Source: a virus
Direction: 5' to 3' (one strand)
DNA: 25,348 bases
Virus record (IMG/VR): IMGVR_UViG_3300035703_000391
Span: 1-25,348 of that record
Of the stretch, positions 21,070 through 25,348 are shown piece after piece (within the stretch, counting starts at the first letter, position 1; each line of letters starts with the position of its first letter). The notes below the pieces were generated by a model, which saw only the letters and a list, made by a program, of their open reading frames with translations, was not told the DNA's origin and searched no databases. A program made the position numbers and the translations under genes.

Positions 21070-22899
21070 CTAGTTCATCGGCCCGGTCGGGCGAATCTTC
21101 TTCGAGATGCCGTAGCCTTTGCACATCCCGCCGCCAGCGTACTTCGCAGCGCCGCCCTTCGCGAACTTCTGACCAGTGCTTTGCGGGGTGGGTTTGCCCA
21201 TCGCCATCTTCTTGTGCTGGGGCATTTCACCCATGGCCTTGCCCATCTTGGCCTTGGGCATATCGCCACCCTTCTTGTACTTCGGGGTGAGCATGCTGTC
21301 TTTCGTGTTCATCGAACCTCCTTTGAATTTGCGGATAGCGCCGCCTTCGCTTTTCTTCGGAGTGTCACCCCCGGAAGATTTTCCCTTCACGAACGAGCCA
21401 ATGCCGCTCATGAATCGCTTAAACTTGGACTTCTTGGGCTTACCGCTGGAGGCCGACATCATCGACTCAAGCTCAGAAGACTCGCCCTCAGATTCAACGC
21501 CATAGCGAGGAGCAGGGGCAGAGGGCAGAGAGGGGAGGCCGATAGCCGAGGTCTTCATGAGTTCCGGGTCGGCTTCAGCCATGGATTCCAAGAACGAAAG
21601 ATCGCGGTCGAGATACTCAGGGGTGGTCGCTCGACGCCGGGGCATCGGGGCAACGGGGGCTTCGCGTTTAGAAACTGTAGTTTTCGTAACGGAAACAGAT
21701 CGAGGCTCAGGCTTTGAGGACTTTGATTCAGAAGCCTTATAAGGAGCCTGCTTCATATCAGGAACTCTAGGGGCTAGTTTGGACAATCTAGCCGCGAGAC
21801 CAGAGCGCATTATGCCCTCCTCTGTTTCTGGCTTCCCAAAATCCTCATCGCTCAATCTACTCCCAGCAAATTTAGCTCGCTCCGAAGCAGAGTAGCTTTT
21901 TTTACTTGCTTGCTTTTTGTATTGATCAGGATACACAGAGGCCGGGTCAATACCAAGAGATCGAAGCTCCGCAGGAGAAGCGCCGCTAGGATCCTTCATG
22001 ATCATCCTGCGGCGAGCAATTTCATTGGGGCTAAGGTATTCAACTTCGCCACCGCCAGCAAACTTCTTGGTCTTCATCTTCATAGATCCACCTTCAGATT
22101 TTTTATCGGATTTCTTCTTCCGCATCATTCCAATGAGGCCAGGAAGCGCCGCCATGATCGGCGCAGCGATCTGTCCACCCTTGCCGCCAGCGCCAGCCAT
22201 AGCGCCAAGAGCAATGAACTTGCCGTAGTCCTGCATGAACTTCTTCATGCCAGCTTTGGTTTTGGGGATTTCGCCAGCGGCCTTGGCGAGTTCAGGACTT
22301 GCGCCTGGAGCCTTGGCTGCTTCCTTGAAAACCTTAGCCATGTCAGCCATAGAAGAAGCGCCGGATTTGTATGCGGTCATGGCGTTCTTTTCAGGGGCAG
22401 AGAAGGCAGGCAGATTCGACAGATCATCGCTCGGCTTCGCTGCGGCCATCAGCGCAGAGGCAATCTTCTGGTTGTCTACTGAATACTTTGGCGAACCTTT
22501 CCCGGAACCAGATGCGGGTGACTTAACCTTTTCGGCGGTAGCCGCAGGAGTAGCGTTCGCCTGCTCTGGAGGAAGGCCGAAGCTTGCAATTCCAGAAGGG
22601 ACTCCAGGGGAGGGCAACTTCGGGCGCATGGCATCCTGCCTCTGCTTCTCAGGCCCCCTCAACATTCCGCGAACCAGAGCGCCAGTCCCCTTAGCAGCCA
22701 ACTCCCCAGGCATCGTCGGGGACAAGTACGGAGCCATGGACGTAGCCATCCTGGCAGCCCCGGCTGCTTGCTTGGGAATCTGGCCAAGGGCTTCGTAAAT
22801 AGCCCCAAATGGAATCCTTTCGCCAACATCAGAGAGGGCTTGATAGATGTCGAAGCCACCGCCCCCCTGCTTCCTGATAACCTTCTTGAACTTCGGCAT
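21070..22899 (-). CDS. Basic, low-complexity virion protein with repeated GG motifs, 609 aa
   Basis: The ATG at 22899 follows TAAGGAAATCAC, where the TAA is the stop of the preceding gene. The protein is Lys-, Ser-, Pro- and Gly-rich with a high predicted pI. Hydrophobic helices occupy about residues 40-60 and 230-262 (LGAMAGAGGKGG, IMAALPGLIGMM). Sequence of the form (aromatic/Ser)-(Ala/Glu)-x-GG recurs at 268 (SEGGSMKM), 280 (FAGGGEVEYL), about 515 (SEGGAIRKF), 530-550 (KGGSMN, KKGGDMPK) and 579 (FAKGGAAKYAGGG). It ends MCKGYGISKK, a C-terminal pattern I have seen in other aquatic phages. The high basicity suggests nucleic-acid contact within the virion or during packaging. No catalytic domain is visible. 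Confidence 0.65.
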   Translation of the reverse strand: MPKFKKVIRKQGGGGFDIYQALSDVGERIPFGAIYEALGQIPKQAAGAARMATSMAPYLSPTMPGELAAKGTGALVRGMLRGPEKQRQDAMRPKLPSPGVPSGIASFGLPPEQANATPAATAEKVKSPASGSGKGSPKYSVDNQKIASALMAAAKPSDDLSNLPAFSAPEKNAMTAYKSGASSMADMAKVFKEAAKAPGASPELAKAAGEIPKTKAGMKKFMQDYGKFIALGAMAGAGGKGGQIAAPIMAALPGLIGMMRKKKSDKKSEGGSMKMKTKKFAGGGEVEYLSPNEIARRRMIMKDPSGASPAELRSLGIDPASVYPDQYKKQASKKSYSASERAKFAGSRLSDEDFGKPETEEGIMRSGLAARLSKLAPRVPDMKQAPYKASESKSSKPEPRSVSVTKTTVSKREAPVAPMPRRRATTPEYLDRDLSFLESMAEADPELMKTSAIGLPSLPSAPAPRYGVESEGESSELESMMSASSGKPKKSKFKRFMSGIGSFVKGKSSGGDTPKKSEGGAIRKFKGGSMNTKDSMLTPKYKKGGDMPKAKMGKAMGEMPQHKKMAMGKPTPQSTGQKFAKGGAAKYAGGGMCKGYGISKKIRPTGPMN

Positions 22900-22908
22900 G
22901 TGATTTCC

Positions 22909-23217
22909 TTAACTGATAGCGATTTTAACCTGACCAAGGCTAACGTAGATCTTGTTGGGCAGAACAGGGTTCCAACCAAAATACTCGCGAGTAGGAGGGT
23001 TCTGCTGCGCCGCCGTTCTCGGGTTGTAGAGAGCAATAGACTCGCCCCTGACGTACTTGCCAATCTGAAGCTGAGGGTTGTCTATATCGAAACACTCTTC
23101 GCATACAAGAAGCCCATTCCATCTCTCGTTGTATATGTACTTCTTGAGACTCGTGTACTTCACCTGCCGAGCGCAGATGTCGCACATCGCGATTGCGTGC
23201 TTGCCGGATGCGTACAT
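22909..23217 (-). CDS. Small zinc-ribbon-like phage protein, 102 aa
   Basis: The ATG at 23217 overlaps the preceding stop (TAATG). Cys12, Cys15, Cys39 and Cys42 form a CxxC-(23)-CxxC ribbon (CDIC and CEEC), with an aromatic/basic loop between (KYIYNERWNG). DNPQLQIGKYVR and a tail with YNPRTA follow. The pattern of two CxxC pairs, then a (H/N)PQ segment and a polar tail, is widespread in neck regions of environmental phages. A structural zinc site is very likely. Binding to DNA or to another neck protein is equally open. Confidence 0.75.
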   Translation of the reverse strand: MYASGKHAIAMCDICARQVKYTSLKKYIYNERWNGLLVCEECFDIDNPQLQIGKYVRGESIALYNPRTAAQQNPPTREYFGWNPVLPNKIYVSLGQVKIAIS

Positions 23218-23909
23218 TACCAGCTATATCCCCCTGGCACAAGCATGACAGCAGATCGCTGACGATCTTCATCTGCGGCGCGTTGAAAGTCTTCCTCGTA
23301 CATCGCCTTCAACTCAGGGATCCGAGCGAAAGCCTCAGGCCGCTTGCACGCCAACTGATACGCCAGACCGGAGATCATCGCCGGGACGAACCGGAAGGGA
23401 ACGTCCATATTGTTGTTCGCATTCGTGCCGACATCCTGCTGACGGCGCAAGCGGTAGTACACAAACTGGCGCGAGATCGTATCGTCAGGCACCTGCCAGA
23501 ACGTGATCTCAGGGTTCGCCCGATCCCTGGCAACGTAGTACTGAATCGGCGTTCCGCGAAGTAGCTTGTTGGGCAGGGTGTTGTAGGTGACGAACGAGAT
23601 GCGCGTGATGGCGATGTCCGTCTGCTGATTCGTCTGCCCAGCGTAGGTACGGATCACGCCCTCAAGTACGTCAATCGTGTCTTCAGCCAGCGGATAGGTA
23701 GCCGTTCCAGGCGTCAGCGATAGCGTCTCCTGATCCACGCACCACAGGTTCAACCCACGATTCGCCCACTCCATAGAGAGCAGGTTAAGACTGCGCCGCG
23801 CCGTACGGATCTCGTAGCCACCCTTGACCTCGACACCCACACGCTCATACGCTTCCTCGATAATGTCGAGGATGTTGATGTTCCAATTCGCAGTTCCTGA
23901 AGTAGACAT
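23217..23909 (-). CDS. Head-tail connector / tail accessory factor (P22 gp4-like), 230 aa
   Basis: The ATG at 23909 overlaps the previous TAA (TAATG). The N-terminus NINILDIIEEAYERVGVEVKG, then EIRTARRSLNLLSMEWANRGL and NLWCV, is the characteristic start of connector proteins in aquatic podoviruses and resembles the helical start of P22 gp4. A middle beta part (TLSLTPGTATYPLAEDTIDV) and a C-terminal helical part (AMISGLAYQLACKRPE, LKAMYEEDFQRAADED) complete the usual two-part neck fold. It would attach below the portal and receive the adaptor/nozzle. Its position two genes before the second adaptor supports this. Assignment is by pattern, without a search. Confidence 0.75.
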   Translation of the reverse strand: MSTSGTANWNINILDIIEEAYERVGVEVKGGYEIRTARRSLNLLSMEWANRGLNLWCVDQETLSLTPGTATYPLAEDTIDVLEGVIRTYAGQTNQQTDIAITRISFVTYNTLPNKLLRGTPIQYYVARDRANPEITFWQVPDDTISRQFVYYRLRRQQDVGTNANNNMDVPFRFVPAMISGLAYQLACKRPEAFARIPELKAMYEEDFQRAADEDRQRSAVMLVPGGYSW

Positions 23910-24304
23910 TACCTGAACCTCTTAGCGATTCTCTTGGCCGACTCCGGCTGGCTGGAGAACTGCTTCCCTTCTTTTGTGGCTTCCCGCTTGGCTTTCGTAG
24001 AAGCGGCATACACACCCGAAGGCATGGCTTCGATTGCCTTCTTGGGGAGGTAGCGTTCGCCTGTGGCCTTAGGTCCTTGCGTGGAAGGCTTCCCGCTCTT
24101 TGTGGTCCAATCTTCCTTGCCCCATTTGGACAGGCTCTTCTGAGCGCCAGACTTCTCGCCAGAATACCCACCGCCAGCAGCTTCGTACTTCTGCGCCACC
24201 AACTGAGCCTTACGCGCAGACCACTGCCCAGGCTTGCCGCCTTTACCAGACGCCATTACCTGAGACTTGATGCGCTCTCGAAGCTGAGGCTTGGTGTATC
24301 CCAC
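23909..24304 (-). CDS. Basic DUF5872-like protein, 131 aa (GTG start)
   Basis: The start is a GTG at 24304 sharing one base with the preceding TAG (TAGTG); AAGAAGGG lies 6 nt upstream. An internal ATG gives a shorter product but would lose YTKPQLRERIKSQV, which belongs to the family start. Further conserved sequence is GKPGQWSARKAQLVAQKYE, AQKSLSKWGKEDW, then GERYLPKKAIEAM and the basic tail KQFSSQPESAKRIAKRFR. This matches DUF5872 as I remember it, a family of basic phage and viral proteins without known function. The strong positive charge and lack of hydrophobic core suggest nucleic-acid binding, perhaps packaged in the capsid. Confidence 0.75.
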   Translation of the reverse strand: MGYTKPQLRERIKSQVMASGKGGKPGQWSARKAQLVAQKYEAAGGGYSGEKSGAQKSLSKWGKEDWTTKSGKPSTQGPKATGERYLPKKAIEAMPSGVYAASTKAKREATKEGKQFSSQPESAKRIAKRFR

Positions 24305-24468
24305 TAGAAGCCCTTCTTCGCCTTTGGAGTCTGTAACTTGGAGAATTTGCGAGCGACAGTCGCCTTAGGGTATGAACCTGCGCCGAATTGAGCCTTCACA
24401 GGTTTGCCCGTCTTCTTCGACATCGAAGGCGTGCTGACCTGTTTGCCCATGCTGAAGCGCCCGATCAT
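24304..24468 (-). CDS. Tiny basic protein, 54 aa
   Basis: The frame begins at ATG 24468, overlapping the stop of the previous gene as ATGA, and ends at a TAG (24304-24306) that overlaps the following GTG. The product (MIGRFSMGKQVSTPSMSKKT...KAKKGF) is about one quarter Lys/Arg with Ser, Gly and Pro and almost no acidic residues. It is therefore probably unstructured and nucleic-acid-binding. I know no family. The gene is supported by exact overlaps on both sides and by fitting the charge pattern of its neighbours, not by homology. Confidence 0.55.
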   Translation of the reverse strand: MIGRFSMGKQVSTPSMSKKTGKPVKAQFGAGSYPKATVARKFSKLQTPKAKKGF

Positions 24469-24629
24469 CTCTTCACCCGACGAGCTTCAGACAGCGCGAT
24501 AGCAATACCCTGCTTCGGGTTGGTCACCTTCTGACCGGACGAAGACTTGAGCTTCCCGGCCTTGAACTCGTGCATGACCTTGCCAACCTTGCCCTGCTGC
24601 TGGGCGGACATCTTCATTTGGCCCTTCAT
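24465..24629 (-). CDS. Tiny basic DUF6496-like protein, 54 aa
   Basis: The start at ATG 24629 lies 3 nt after the preceding stop, with a G-rich ribosome site (GGGGGT). The sequence has the signature KVMHEFKAGKLKS, followed by KQGIAIALSEARR near the C-terminus. This is the core of DUF6496, a family of very short proteins found in bacteria and phages with no known role. The two segments probably form two short helices. It is strongly basic (about 13 Lys/Arg against 2 acidic residues). It overlaps the next small basic gene by ATGA. Confidence 0.7.
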   Translation of the reverse strand: MKGQMKMSAQQQGKVGKVMHEFKAGKLKSSSGQKVTNPKQGIAIALSEARRVKR

Positions 24630-24632
24630 GGA

Positions 24633-24902
24633 TTACCCCCAGAAAACGGTTACGGCATCAGTGTTGGTTAGCGTGATGTGAATGTCTGTCGAAAACCGAA
24701 CGCCATTCCCAGCAAGGTTGATATAAATACCAGGATCATCCTTGTAGGCGAGTTCGATCTTCGTAGTGCCACCAGACCCACCATCCTTAAACACAAGAGA
24801 ACCTTCCTGCTTGGAGAAGATGAAGATCCCGACAACTCGGCCAGGACCAGCAAACACGGTGCCAGTCGCTGTCATCTTTTTCGATTGCAGATCACTAGTC
24901 AT
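24633..24902 (-). CDS. Small beta-rich phage protein, 89 aa
   Basis: The frame can be extended upstream through the previous gene to 25085. ATG 24902 is preferred because GAGGAAGCTCT lies just before it and only an 8-bp overlap with the preceding gene remains. The protein reads MTSDLQSKKMTATGTVFAGP, then strands around RVVGIFIFSKQ, LVFKDGGSGGTTKIEL, GIYINLAGNGVRF and DIHITLTNTDAVTVFWG. This looks like a single small beta sandwich. Similar short proteins with FKDGGSGGT occur near head/neck genes in environmental phages. It could be a capsid decoration protein, but nothing in the sequence proves that. Confidence 0.65.
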   Translation of the reverse strand: MTSDLQSKKMTATGTVFAGPGRVVGIFIFSKQEGSLVFKDGGSGGTTKIELAYKDDPGIYINLAGNGVRFSTDIHITLTNTDAVTVFWG

Positions 24903-25230
24903 AGAGCTTCCTCTTCTGGCTAGACGGGGGAGCCTTCTTGCTCCCGCCAGGCCCAGCCCACAGAACTTTCCTCGACCAATAGTTGGCCGACAACTTAGAG
25001 TCCTTCCCCTTGATGCCAGCAGACCGGGCCATATAGCTCTTCCGCGCAGAAGCGGAATAGTTGTGACCCATAGACGCATCGCCAAAGTGAACGAGCTTTA
25101 CCTTCTCGCCCTCTTTGGCAAGCACCATCTTTTTCTTCGCAGGGTTGGAAGACTTGATCGGCTTGTTGAAACCGGGGAACGTATGTCCCCGGTACTCAAT
25201 CCCGCCAGACGTTCTCTTGAAGCTGGGCAT
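24895..25230 (-). CDS. Basic DUF6321-like protein, 111 aa
   Basis: The ATG at 25230 has AAGGGG 6 nt upstream, built from the stop codon region of the preceding gene. Conserved segments are FPGFNKPIKSS, KKKMVLAKEGEKVKLVHFGD, SARKSYMARSAGIKGKDSKLSANYWSRKVLWAGPG, and a basic tail (SSQKRKLYD). They match DUF6321 as I remember it, found in T4-like and other aquatic phages without a known function. It is highly basic with one small folded core, so DNA contact is likely. It opens the small-basic-protein cluster of the operon. Confidence 0.72.
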   Translation of the reverse strand: MPSFKRTSGGIEYRGHTFPGFNKPIKSSNPAKKKMVLAKEGEKVKLVHFGDASMGHNYSASARKSYMARSAGIKGKDSKLSANYWSRKVLWAGPGGSKKAPPSSQKRKLYD

Positions 25231-25240
25231 AAAGCACCCC

Positions 25241-25348
25241 TTAGAACGTCACGCTGCCCATGCTGTAGATCGTCACAGCAGCCGTACCCACATTGGTGAA
25301 CGTGACCAGGAAGCTCTTCTGCTCGTTCTGGGCAATCGTCATCGTGCC
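25241..25348 (-). CDS. 3' end of a beta-rich phage protein (partial)
   Basis: An open frame enters from the right edge and ends at TAA (25241-25243). The 35 visible residues (TMTIAQNEQKSFLVTFTNVG...YSMGSVTF) show alternating hydrophobic and Thr/Ser residues, typical of a small beta sandwich. An in-frame ATG exists three codons from the edge, so a very short complete product cannot be excluded, but a partial gene is more likely. The ribosome site of the next gene lies between the two, and no family can be named. Confidence 0.55.
   Translation of the reverse strand, partial: GTMTIAQNEQKSFLVTFTNVGTAAVTIYSMGSVTF

Noticed and set aside
1-25348. tRNA genes, integrase, transposase or attachment sites
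   Set aside because: I found no cloverleaf-like segment, recombinase motif or terminal inverted repeats; every gap is under 150 bp.

Overview
The window is part of a tailed double-stranded DNA phage (Caudoviricetes). It is most likely a podovirus from an aquatic, probably Gram-negative host, sequenced free or as a prophage-like contig. This rests on dense, overlapping genes with strong Shine-Dalgarno sites, a neck/nozzle/fibre set, very large ejection-type proteins, and many small proteins of the kind common in uncultured aquatic phage genomes. The host is inferred from general character only. No bacterial housekeeping gene, integrase, tRNA, insertion sequence or CRISPR array is visible. Portal, major capsid protein and terminase are absent and probably lie beyond the right edge, upstream in the minus-strand operon.

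Left part, plus strand (1-2727): a tightly packed run of small genes (a cut-off frame, four hypotheticals, one with an N-terminal membrane helix), then a complete trimeric-type dUTPase, a short non-coding leader with a hairpin, an M15-family peptidoglycan peptidase (probable endolysin) and one further hypothetical. This run meets the minus-strand operon tail to tail, with a 35-bp overlap of coding sequence. Terminator-like hairpins lie on both sides of the overlap.

Right part, minus strand (2693-25348, read right to left): one virion operon of about 22.6 kb. It starts with a cluster of very small, mostly basic proteins (24304-25230 and 23909-24304). Neck genes follow: a P22 gp4-like connector, a CxxC/CxxC zinc-ribbon protein, a 609-residue basic low-complexity protein and an SU10/T7-gp11-like adaptor. 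Next are a beta-rich structural protein, a 731-residue tail fibre with 65-residue repeats and an S74 self-cleaving chaperone domain, and several small accessory proteins (one DUF5856-like, one coiled coil). A 639-residue nozzle-like tail protein comes next. The operon ends with four long proteins (345, 1105, 413 and 1929 residues) rich in Gly/Ala/Gln and probably ejected with, or packed around, the DNA. The last carries an HExxH metallopeptidase motif and an LPD38-type C-terminal region. Most neighbours are joined by ATGA, TAATG or TAGTG overlaps, so translation is probably coupled along the operon.

The most unusual signals are: a short (Met/aromatic)-Ala-x-Gly-Gly motif recurring in four different virion proteins; the giant polyvalent protein with an embedded zincin; the cluster of tiny basic proteins before the neck genes; the tail-fibre repeats, kept at protein level but diverged at synonymous sites; and a DUF5856-like helical protein inside the tail module.
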